Positions 33,394 through 40,993 of a stretch of 64,000 bases of DNA are shown piece after piece. This stretch comes from Telmatospirillum sp. J64-1 (GTDB taxonomy: Bacteria; Pseudomonadota; Alphaproteobacteria; Rhodospirillales; Magnetospirillaceae): assembly GCF_006980715.1 (NCBI RefSeq), contig NZ_SBHN01000001.1:434001-498000 (forward strand). Reading direction: 5' to 3'. Positions within the stretch are counted from its first letter, which is position 1. Every line of letters begins with the position of its first letter. Below the pieces are notes generated by a model. It made no database searches, was not told where the DNA came from, and was given only the letters and a program-made list of their open reading frames with translations. Made by a program: the position numbers and the translations under genes.

Positions 33394-33464
33394 ACATGCC
33401 GACCAAAGAGGGGCCTATGGTTTGGCCATGGACGACAGCTTGAATGTCTGAAAGGCAAACAGCC

Positions 33465-34514
33465 ATGAATACTCGCCTCTCTCTCCTGACGACGACCGCG
33501 ACGGCCCTGGCCCTGGCGCTCGGTTTCACCGCGCCGTCTTTCTCAAGCGATGCTCCCCTCGATGTCATCCGCTCTGCCAGCGAAGTGCCGGCCCCTCTCA
33601 GCCAGCGCGCGCCGCAGACGGTCAAGGTCGATCTGGAAACGGTCGAAGTCCTGGGCAAGCTGGATGATGGCACCACCTACCGCTACTGGACCTTCACCTC
33701 GCCCGGCGAGGAACCCAAGGTTCCCGGCCCCCTGCTGCGCGTCAGGGTCGGTGATACCGTCCAGGTGACTTTGAAGAATCATGAAGACAGCATCCTTCAT
33801 CACAATGTCGACTTCCATGCCGTGACCGGCATGCATGGCGGCGGCAGCGCCACGGTTGCCGCACCGGGCGAAACCAAGGCCTTTACCTTCAAGGCGCTGG
33901 CACCGGGCCTCTATGTCTATCACTGCGCCGTGCCCATGGCGGCCCAGCATATCGCCAACGGCATGTATGGCATGATTCTCGTCGAACCCGAAGACGGACT
34001 GCCGCCGGTGGATCGTGAATTCTATGTGATGCAGGGCGAAATCTACACCGAGGAAGCCCATGGCAGCCGTGGCGAGCTGACCGAGAGCTATGACAAGCTG
34101 CTCAACGAACAGCCCGAATACTACATCTTCAACGGTGCCGCCGAAGCCCTGACCGGCGACAACGCCCTGCGCGCCCAGGTCGGCGAGACCGTCCGCATCT
34201 ATTTCGGTGTCGGCGGCCCCAACAAGACCTCCAGCTTCCATGTCATCGGCGAGATCTTCGACAAGGTCTATAACCTGGGGTCGATGGACAGCCCGCCGTT
34301 GACCAATGTGCAGACCGTGACCGTGGCACCCGGCGGCGCGGTAGCGGTGGAAATGAAACTGGACGTGCCCGGCGATTACGTCCTGGTCGACCATGCCCTG
34401 TCCCGCGTCGCCCGCGGCCTTGTCGGCACCTTGGTCGTGGAGGGACCGGACCAACCCGACATCATCAAGATAGATAACCCCAACGCCCAGGTGACCCATA
34501 ACAGCCGGCACTAA
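33465..34514 (+). CDS. nirK: Copper-containing nitrite reductase
   Basis: A 349-residue periplasmic enzyme reducing nitrite to NO. It has a signal peptide of about 28 residues and two cupredoxin domains. Type 1 copper ligands are His113, Cys154, His162 and Met167; type 2 ligands are His118, His153 and His310; catalytic Asp116 and His259 are present. All key residues are therefore intact. Start at the ATG after AAAGGCAAACAGCC. A strong terminator follows. It produces the NO consumed by NorB and sensed by the divergent regulator. Confidence 0.96.
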   Translation: MNTRLSLLTTTATALALALGFTAPSFSSDAPLDVIRSASEVPAPLSQRAPQTVKVDLETVEVLGKLDDGTTYRYWTFTSPGEEPKVPGPLLRVRVGDTVQVTLKNHEDSILHHNVDFHAVTGMHGGGSATVAAPGETKAFTFKALAPGLYVYHCAVPMAAQHIANGMYGMILVEPEDGLPPVDREFYVMQGEIYTEEAHGSRGELTESYDKLLNEQPEYYIFNGAAEALTGDNALRAQVGETVRIYFGVGGPNKTSSFHVIGEIFDKVYNLGSMDSPPLTNVQTVTVAPGGAVAVEMKLDVPGDYVLVDHALSRVARGLVGTLVVEGPDQPDIIKIDNPNAQVTHNSRH

Positions 34515-34549
34515 TTTCTCCCCCCACCTCCTTGTTTTGGCTTCGACTT

Positions 34550-34573
34550 GGCCCGCCGGCCCCCCGGCGGGCC
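34550..34573 (+). terminator. Intrinsic terminator after nirK
   Basis: A perfect 10-base GC stem (34550-34559 with 34564-34573), a CCCC loop and a following TTCTTTTT tract, 35 bases after the nirK stop. Confidence 0.85.
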
Positions 34574-34612
34574 TTCTTTTTGCCTCTTTCGCGGTGCCCT
34601 TCGCCGCCGAAT

Positions 34613-34626
34613 TTGCGCCAGCGCAA
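34613..34626. promoter_or_regulatory. NnrR/Dnr-type box before norB
   Basis: TTGCGCCAGCGCAA has perfect TTGCG/CGCAA arms around 4 bases. Its centre is 62-63 bases before the norB start codon, consistent with a class II activator site near -41.5 and a leader of about 20 bases. Same core as the site at 32575-32588. Confidence 0.75.
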
Positions 34627-34681
34627 CCAGCCTCGGCCAAGGGCGTGCTTTTCTGGACACCTCGAATGCAAGGAGGTTGCC

Positions 34682-36961
34682 GTGAAGAGCACGAACAGAT
34701 TGTGGCTCGTCCTCGGCCTGGTGATGATGGCGTCCTTCGCCGTCCTGGGTCTGATGGGACAGCAGATTTATCGCGAGGCACCGCCCGAACCGGCCCGGAT
34801 CGTCGCCGAAGACGGCAGGGTCCTCTACACCCTCGACAACATTCAGCAGGGCCGCTTGGCCTGGCAGTCCATGGGCGGCATGCAGGTCGGCTCGATCTGG
34901 GGACATGGCGCCTATCTCGCCCCCGACTGGTCGGCCGACTGGCTGCATCGCGAGGCGTTGGCGCTGCTCGATATGTGGAGCTGGCGTCATTACGGCCTGC
35001 CCTACGACCGTCTGGACGAGGAAGGCCGGGCGGCGCTCAAGGTTCGCCTGAAGGCCGAGCTGCGCACCAACACCTATGATCCCGCCAACGGCACCATCAC
35101 CGTCTCGCGGGACCGTGCCGCCGCCATGGCCGAGGTCGCCAATCATTACATCTCGCTGTTCGGCAATGATCCGGCGCTGGAATCGCTGCGCCGCGACTAT
35201 GCCATCGCCAACAATGCCGTGCCCGACCTGAAGCGCCGGGAAGACATTACCGCCTTCTTCTTCTGGACGGCCTGGGCGGCGGGAACCGACCGGCCCAACG
35301 ACATCATCACCTATACCAACAACTGGCCGCACGAGCCGCTGATCGACAATGTGCCTTCGGCCTCGAACATCATGTGGTCGGTCCTGAGCGTGGTCCTGCT
35401 GGTCGCCGGTGTCGGAGCCCTGGTCTGGTACCATGCGGCGACCCAGCACGAGGATGAATGCAAGGCGCCCGCCGCTGATCCCCTTTCGGCGCTGAAGCCC
35501 ACGCCCTCCATGCGGGCCACGGCGAAATATTTCTGGACGGTGATCGGCCTGTTCCTGCTGCAGATCACTCTTGGCGCGGTGACGGCCCACTACGCCGTCG
35601 AGGGTCATGACTTCTACGGCATTCCGCTGGCCGATTACCTGCCCTATGCCGTGACGCGGACCTGGCATACCCAGCTGGCCGTCTTCTGGATCGCCACCGC
35701 CTGGCTTGCCACGGGCCTTTATATCGCCCCGGCCATTTCCGGCCATGAACCAAAATTCCAGAAGCTGGGCGTCAATGCCTTGTGGGGTGCCCTGGTTTTC
35801 GTCGTCCTCGGTTCGATGGCCGGCGAATGGATGGGCGTGCAGCAGATGTTCGACCTGAACACCAATTGGTGGTTCGGTCATCAGGGCTGGGAATATGTCG
35901 ATCTCGGCCGCTTCTGGCAGATCCTGCTGTTCGTCGGCCTGATGCTGTGGCTGGTGCTGGTCGGCCGCGCCCTGTGGCCGTCGCTGAAGCGCCCCGATGA
36001 AAGCAAGCCGGTCCTGCTGGTGATGTTCCTGTCCACCATCGCCATCGGCCTGTTCTATGCCGCCGGCTTCATGTGGGGCAAGCACACCCATATCAGCATG
36101 GTCGAATACTGGCGCTGGTGGGTGGTCCATCTGTGGGTCGAAGGCTTCTTCGAGGTCTTTGCCACCGCCGTCATCAGCCTGCTCTTCGTCCGCTTGGGCC
36201 TGGTGCGTGCCCTGACCGCCAATGTCGCGGTGCTGGCCGCCACCGTGGTCTTCCTCTTCGGCGGCGTGCTGGGCACGGCCCATCACTGGTACTTCGCCGG
36301 CACCCCCAACTCGGTGCTCGCCATCGGTGCCGTCTTCTCGGCGCTGGAGATCGTGCCGCTGGCCCTGGTCGGTGTCGAAGCCTTCGCCACCTACCGCCAC
36401 AGCAAGGCCGCGCCCTGGGTCGCGACCTATCGCTGGCCGATCCTGTTCTTCGTCGCCGTGTCCTTCTGGAACCTGCTGGGTGCCGGCGTCTTCGGCTTCC
36501 TGATCAACCCGCCGATCTCGCTCTACTACGTGCAGGGCCTGAACCTGACCGCCAACCATGCCCATAGCGCCCTGTTCGGGGTCTACGGGATGCTGGGGAT
36601 CGGCCTGATGCTGTTCTGCCTGCGCGGCCTGTGCGACCGCCTGGCCTGGAACGACAACCTGCTGAAATGGGCGTTCTGGATGCTCAATGGCGGCCTGGCG
36701 ATGATGGTCTTCATGTCGCTCTTCCCCGCCGGTGTCTACCAGGCCTATGCCAGCATCACCGAAGGCCTGTGGTATGCTCGCTCGGCCGAGATCATCCAGT
36801 CGCCGGTGATGCGGTTCCTGGTGTGGATGCGGGTGCCCGGCGACATCGTCTTCAGCTTCGGTGCCTTCGCCATCGCCTTCTTCGCCTATCGCTTGGTGCG
36901 CGGCGGCCGTGCCGGTCAGGCCAAGGACAAGGCGGCGGTGACGGCGATGCCCGCCGAATAA
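34682..36961 (+). CDS. norB: Quinol-dependent nitric oxide reductase (qNorB)
   Basis: A 759-residue inner-membrane enzyme reducing two NO to N2O with quinol electrons. An N-terminal extension of about 200 residues (SIWGHGAYLAPDWSADWLHR) replaces the cytochrome c subunit, and about 14 helices follow with haem/FeB ligands, for example in TAHHWYFAGTP and NLTANHAHSALFGVYGM. Its length and the absence of norC mark it as the single-subunit type. Start is a GTG preceded by AAGGAGG with 5-base spacing; the frame extends 50 codons upstream through the terminator and regulatory box, which rules out the longer form. Confidence 0.96.
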   Translation: MKSTNRLWLVLGLVMMASFAVLGLMGQQIYREAPPEPARIVAEDGRVLYTLDNIQQGRLAWQSMGGMQVGSIWGHGAYLAPDWSADWLHREALALLDMWSWRHYGLPYDRLDEEGRAALKVRLKAELRTNTYDPANGTITVSRDRAAAMAEVANHYISLFGNDPALESLRRDYAIANNAVPDLKRREDITAFFFWTAWAAGTDRPNDIITYTNNWPHEPLIDNVPSASNIMWSVLSVVLLVAGVGALVWYHAATQHEDECKAPAADPLSALKPTPSMRATAKYFWTVIGLFLLQITLGAVTAHYAVEGHDFYGIPLADYLPYAVTRTWHTQLAVFWIATAWLATGLYIAPAISGHEPKFQKLGVNALWGALVFVVLGSMAGEWMGVQQMFDLNTNWWFGHQGWEYVDLGRFWQILLFVGLMLWLVLVGRALWPSLKRPDESKPVLLVMFLSTIAIGLFYAAGFMWGKHTHISMVEYWRWWVVHLWVEGFFEVFATAVISLLFVRLGLVRALTANVAVLAATVVFLFGGVLGTAHHWYFAGTPNSVLAIGAVFSALEIVPLALVGVEAFATYRHSKAAPWVATYRWPILFFVAVSFWNLLGAGVFGFLINPPISLYYVQGLNLTANHAHSALFGVYGMLGIGLMLFCLRGLCDRLAWNDNLLKWAFWMLNGGLAMMVFMSLFPAGVYQAYASITEGLWYARSAEIIQSPVMRFLVWMRVPGDIVFSFGAFAIAFFAYRLVRGGRAGQAKDKAAVTAMPAE

Positions 36962-36975
36962 GACGCCCTTGCCCT

Positions 36976-37018
36976 GGGAAGGGGAGGCTCCGGCCTTCCC
37001 TTCCTTTTTTCTTTTCTT
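36976..37018 (+). terminator. Terminator or attenuator after norB
   Basis: GGGAAGG (36976-36982) pairs with CCTTCCC (36994-37000), followed by TTCCTTTTTTCTTTTC. It separates norB from the small DUF59 operon; some read-through is possible. Confidence 0.7.
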
Positions 37019-37037
37019 CCGGCTGAACGAGGATGCG

Positions 37038-37349
37038 ATGACGACAAGGACCCCGACTCCCGAAGCGATCCTCGATGTGCTGCGCCGGGTGGACGACCCG
37101 GATGTGGGCGTCAATATCGTCGATCTCGGCCTCGTCGCTTCGGTAGAGGCGGCGGAAGGCAGCCTTCATGTCGGCCTGGTGATGACCACACCGGCCTGTC
37201 CGCAAAGCGGCTATATCGCCGACGAGGCGGCGCAGCTGCTGCGCGACGAATTCAAGGCCGAAGTGGCCGTCGAGGTGCTGGACGAGCCCCTATGGATGCC
37301 CGAGCGCATGTCGGACGCCGCGCGCCGGACATTGGGATGGCTGCCATGA
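37038..37349 (+). CDS. DUF59 (MIP18/PaaD-like) metal-sulfur cluster assembly protein
   Basis: A 103-residue cytoplasmic protein with the DUF59 fold: AILDVLRRVDDPDVGVNIVDLGLV, then VGLVMTTPACPQSGYI with the single conserved Cys. Such proteins help deliver Fe-S clusters or are found next to norB-type genes. GAGG lies 6 bases before the ATG. Its TGA overlaps the start of the next membrane protein. A role in maturing or repairing metal centres under NO stress is inference. Confidence 0.88.
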   Translation: MTTRTPTPEAILDVLRRVDDPDVGVNIVDLGLVASVEAAEGSLHVGLVMTTPACPQSGYIADEAAQLLRDEFKAEVAVEVLDEPLWMPERMSDAARRTLGWLP

Positions 37350-38386
37350 CCACCGTCCGCCGCGTCGCCTGGAACCGCCTGCCTCTGTTCCTGCTGGGCG
37401 CCCTGTCGCTGCTGGCGGGAATGGCGGCGGGGCTGATCCGCCTCGGCTGGGACGGACCCGCCGCCGGGGCGGCATGGTTCCACGGCGCGCTGATGGTCGG
37501 CGGCTTTTTCGGTACAATCATCTGCCTGGAACGGGCGACCGCGCTGGCGCGTCCCTGGACCTGGACCGCACCGGCCCTGTCCGGGCTGGGCGGCTTGGCC
37601 CTGATCGCCGGGAACGAGGATGCCGGGGCCTTGCTGATCACCGCGGCCAGCCTGGTTTTCCTGGTCATGGCGGCGGTGGTGCTGCGCCGACAATGGGCCC
37701 TGTTCACCGTGGTCCTGGGCCTCGGTGCCCTGGCCTGGGCGGCGGGCAATCTGATGTGGCTGGGCGGCGGGCCGCTGGAGGCCGCCATCGCCTGGTGGGC
37801 AGCCTTCCTGATCCTGACCATCGCGGGCGAAAGGCTGGAACTCTCCCGCTTCCTGAAGCCCAGCCGCTGGCGTGCCTGGCTGGCGGTGCCGCCCTTGGCC
37901 CTGGTCCTGGCCGCGCCCTTGGCCGGTCCCGCTTTGTGGCCTGTGCTGGGCGGCGGATTGCTGTTGTTGGCGGTCTGGTTGCTGCAGAACGACATCGCCC
38001 GCCAGACCATCCGCCAACAGGGGCTGACACGCTATGTCGCGGTGGCGCTGCTGTCCGGCTATGGTTGGCTGATGGTGGCCGGGCTCCTGGCTGTAGCCGC
38101 CCCCCATTGGGACGCGATCCTGCACGCCATCTTCATCGGCTTCGTCTTCGCCATGGTCTTCGGCCATGCGCCGGTGATCCTGCCCGCCGTGCTGCGGGTG
38201 AGCCTGCCCTATACGCGACTGTTCTACCTGCCCCTGGCGGTGCTGCATTTCACCCTGGCCCTGCGCATCGGGGCCGATCTGGCGGGGCTGGACGGGCTGC
38301 GGTTCTGGGCCGGTGGCGGCAATGTTGCGGCCATCCTCTTCTTCCTGATCCTGACGGCCAGCCGGGCGGTGAAGGGCAGGCGATGA
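37346..38386 (+). CDS. Unassigned polytopic membrane protein of the NO island
   Basis: A 346-residue protein with about 10 predicted helices and almost no soluble part. Conserved-looking features are WFHGALMVGGFFGTIICLERA near residues 40-60 and FVFAMVFGHAPVILPAVLRV near residue 270, each with a membrane histidine. This resembles the layout of NnrS and haem-binding membrane proteins, but I do not recognise a named family. Overlaps (ATGA) with DUF59 before it and nnrS after it tie it tightly to NO metabolism. Confidence 0.8.
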   Translation: MTTVRRVAWNRLPLFLLGALSLLAGMAAGLIRLGWDGPAAGAAWFHGALMVGGFFGTIICLERATALARPWTWTAPALSGLGGLALIAGNEDAGALLITAASLVFLVMAAVVLRRQWALFTVVLGLGALAWAAGNLMWLGGGPLEAAIAWWAAFLILTIAGERLELSRFLKPSRWRAWLAVPPLALVLAAPLAGPALWPVLGGGLLLLAVWLLQNDIARQTIRQQGLTRYVAVALLSGYGWLMVAGLLAVAAPHWDAILHAIFIGFVFAMVFGHAPVILPAVLRVSLPYTRLFYLPLAVLHFTLALRIGADLAGLDGLRFWAGGGNVAAILFFLILTASRAVKGRR

Positions 38387-39504
38387 AGCAGGCGCCCGTC
38401 CTGGCCCCGCGCCGGACAGGACAGATTTCCCCCGCCTCTCTCTTCTTTCCGATGGCGGCGCTGTTCGCCGCCGTTGCGCCCGCCTTCTGGCTGCTGTCCT
38501 GGCTGGGAATGATCACCCTGCCCATGTCGCCCGATCCGTTGCGCCACGGGCACGAGATGCTGCTGGGTTTCGCCTCGGCGGTCATTGCCGGTTTCCTGGT
38601 GACCAAGGCGCGGCCCGTCCTGGTGTGGGCCCTGGCCTTTCTCTGGCTGTCGGCGCGGCTGGGTGGGGCCGGACTGTTGTCTCCCCTCGGGGACGCAGCG
38701 GCGGGGGTCGGCTTCGCCCTGCTGCTGTTCCTGCTGGCCGGATGGCCTTTCCTGCGGGCGGTGCGCACCGGTCATAACCTGTTCTTCGCCCCGATCCTGG
38801 CCCTGTTCTGCACCGCCGAGATCTTGATGCGCCTGGGCTGGAGTGGCCTGTTACCGGACCTGCGGCCCGGACATGGCCTGTTGCTGGCGCTTGATGCGGT
38901 AACGGCCCTGCTGTTCGTGATGGGCGGGCGGCTGATCGCCGGACTGGCCGCAAGCGCCCTGCGAAGCCAGGGACTGGCGGCCGCGCATCACCGCCATCTT
39001 TCGGCGGAATGGCTGGGCATGGCCGGAATCGGACTGGCCGCCCTGGCCAGGGTGCTGGACATGGATGGGCTGGTTCCCTGGGCCTTGGCGGCGGCGGGAC
39101 TGGCCGTCTTTTACCGGTTGGCCTTGTGGCGGTCCTGGCGTCTGTTCCGGGCTGTGCTCGATCTGCGCCTTCTGCTGCTGGCCTATCTGTGGCTAGGGCT
39201 GGGCTTGCTCCTGCCGCTTTCCGGCCTGTTTTCCTCGCAGACAGCCTTGCATGCCATAACCATCGGCGCCCTGGGGAATGCCGCCGCCATCATGATGCCG
39301 CGCACGTTGCTGCAAAGACGTCGCACGACCCACCCTTTCCCCGCCCTGAACGGGATCGCGGCCCTGCTGCTGAGCCTCTCGGCACTGGCCCGACTCACAG
39401 CCCCTTCCTGGGGCAGCCTTGTCTTCCTCGCGGCAGCGCTGCTGTGGTCGGCGGCATTCCTGCTTCTCGCCGTTCTGCTGATCCGGGTGCTTCTGGAAAA
39501 GTAG
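38383..39504 (+). CDS. nnrS: NnrS family membrane protein (second copy)
   Basis: A 373-residue protein with about 12 helices. It shares the NnrS signature with the copy at 28966-30120: LRHGHEMLLGFASAVIAGFLVTKA and ALHAITIGALGNAAAIMMPR. The overlap with the upstream gene places it third in the DUF59-membrane protein-nnrS operon. The long open frame upstream in this frame is a shadow of the preceding gene. Confidence 0.9.
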   Translation: MKQAPVLAPRRTGQISPASLFFPMAALFAAVAPAFWLLSWLGMITLPMSPDPLRHGHEMLLGFASAVIAGFLVTKARPVLVWALAFLWLSARLGGAGLLSPLGDAAAGVGFALLLFLLAGWPFLRAVRTGHNLFFAPILALFCTAEILMRLGWSGLLPDLRPGHGLLLALDAVTALLFVMGGRLIAGLAASALRSQGLAAAHHRHLSAEWLGMAGIGLAALARVLDMDGLVPWALAAAGLAVFYRLALWRSWRLFRAVLDLRLLLLAYLWLGLGLLLPLSGLFSSQTALHAITIGALGNAAAIMMPRTLLQRRRTTHPFPALNGIAALLLSLSALARLTAPSWGSLVFLAAALLWSAAFLLLAVLLIRVLLEK

Positions 39505-39578
39505 GACAGGCGGCCAGGTCAGGAACACTGTTGCGCTGGACCGCGCTCTCTCCGCTATCATGGGAGAAAATCAAAGAA

Positions 39579-39595
39579 CGGATGATCATCATCCG
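39579..39595. promoter_or_regulatory. Perfect palindrome before the sensor operon
   Basis: CGGATGAT-C-ATCATCCG is a perfect 17-base palindrome 19 bases before the GTG start of the following gene. Directly after it is GGGAAC (39595-39600), the half-site found in the enhancer-like repeat at 44367-44394. It could be an operator or a leader hairpin. Confidence 0.45.
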
Positions 39596-39613
39596 GGAAC
39601 AGGGAGCGTCACA

Positions 39614-40993
39614 GTGTTTCGGCTTGTGCGGAAGTGCTTCACAGCCTGCCTTCTACTGGCGGGACTGTCTCTCGTGCCGGAAAAGGGATATGCGGAATAT
39701 GACGACCCCACGACCGTGACGGTCCTGACCTCCTTTCCTGCCGCCTTCTTCGAACCTTATCAGGAGGCTTTCGCGGCCCGTCACCCGGAATACCGCCTCC
39801 GGATTCTCAACAAGAAGACCACGACCGCGCTTTTCCACATACTAGAGCGTCCGAACGACCCGGTGGATGTCTTCTGGGCATCGGCCTCCGACGCCTTCGA
39901 GGTCTTGAAGGCGAATGGCCGTTTGGCGCCGGTCACTCCGCCGCGAAAGGACATCCCGCAAGTCGTCCGCAATCACCCGCTGAATGACCCGGACGGCCGT
40001 TATGTCGGCTTCGCCCTGTCGGGATATGGCATCTTGTGGAACGAGGATTACCTGGCGGAGCGGCGCTTGCCCCTGCCGCAGGGCTGGGAAGACCTGAAAC
40101 GGCCGGCCTATCGGGGGCATCTGGGGATCTCGGCACCCTCGCGATCGGGAACCACCCATCTGATGGTGGAGACCGTGCTTCAGGTCCAGGGCTGGGAAAA
40201 GGGCTGGGCGACCTGGAATGAGATCGGGGGCAATCTCGCTACCGTCACCGCGCGAAGCTATGGTGTGGCCGACGGCGTGGCCCGCAAGCGTTTCGGGATC
40301 GGCATCACGATCGACTTTCTCAGCCGGTCGCAAGGGCCTGAGGCCGAGCGCCTGGCCTTTGTCTATCCGCGGGACAATGTCTTCATTCCGGCCAATGTGG
40401 CCATCGTCGAGGAGGCTCCCAACCGTCCGGGCGCGGAAGCCTTCATCGCCTTCCTGCTGTCCGACGAGGGGCAAGCCATGCTGGCGAGGCCCGAGATCAT
40501 GCGCCTGCCGGTCCTGCCGCAGCTTTATGTCCAGGATGATCCGTCCTTTCCCAATCCGTACAGGATCACCGAGCGGGACATGGACGACCGCTTCATGTTC
40601 GACGCCAAGCTGTCGGGGCTGCGTTATGAACTGGTCAATATCCTGTTCGACGAGCTGATCACCTTCCGCCTCGACGACCTGAAGCGGATCTGGGGCCTGA
40701 TCCATCGCGGCGAGGCGATCCTGCGTGATTATCCCGACGAGACCGCGCGCGACCTGCTGCGCCAGGCACGGGCCACGATTATTGAAGTCCCGGTCACGGC
40801 GGCCGATTCCTCCGATGCGGATTTCAATGCCGGGCTGCGCCGGATGCCGCGTGGCGTGCCGACGGGAGAGCGGCAGCGCCAGTTGGAAGAGGAATGGCGC
40901 CTTTTCATCCGTGACCGGCATGAAAAGGCCCTTGATCTTGCCAGCCGAGCCATGGAACGGCTGGCGGAACTGGCGGCGGAGCGCCTGCCATGA
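39614..40993 (+). CDS. PgtC-like periplasmic binding protein of a signalling operon
   Basis: A 459-residue secreted protein with a signal peptide ending near GYA (residue 28). Residues about 35-330 are an iron/organophosphate-type (class II) binding fold, with VTVLTSFPAAFFEPYQEAF, FWASASDAFEVLKANG and ISAPSRSGTTHL. The remaining part of more than 100 residues is helical. It is very similar along its whole length to the transporter binding protein at 44511-45839, but is coupled (ATGA) to a sensor kinase. In Salmonella PgtC plays this sensor-accessory role for phosphoglycerate. Start is a GTG with AGGGAG 7 bases upstream. Confidence 0.86.
   Translation: MFRLVRKCFTACLLLAGLSLVPEKGYAEYDDPTTVTVLTSFPAAFFEPYQEAFAARHPEYRLRILNKKTTTALFHILERPNDPVDVFWASASDAFEVLKANGRLAPVTPPRKDIPQVVRNHPLNDPDGRYVGFALSGYGILWNEDYLAERRLPLPQGWEDLKRPAYRGHLGISAPSRSGTTHLMVETVLQVQGWEKGWATWNEIGGNLATVTARSYGVADGVARKRFGIGITIDFLSRSQGPEAERLAFVYPRDNVFIPANVAIVEEAPNRPGAEAFIAFLLSDEGQAMLARPEIMRLPVLPQLYVQDDPSFPNPYRITERDMDDRFMFDAKLSGLRYELVNILFDELITFRLDDLKRIWGLIHRGEAILRDYPDETARDLLRQARATIIEVPVTAADSSDADFNAGLRRMPRGVPTGERQRQLEEEWRLFIRDRHEKALDLASRAMERLAELAAERLP

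Noticed and set aside
34511-37114. 867-residue open frame antisense to norB
   Set aside because: Composition is Gly/His/Gln/Glu-rich with no domain, typical of the complement of a membrane-protein gene; norB has full family motifs.
37474-38382. Long N-terminal extension of the second nnrS frame
   Set aside because: The extension is Arg/Gly/Pro-rich and lies wholly over the preceding membrane protein; the nnrS start overlapping that gene's stop is far better.
39530-39545. TTGCGCTGGACCGC as a possible NnrR-type box before the sensor operon
   Set aside because: The right arm does not match CGCAA; only the left half-site is present.
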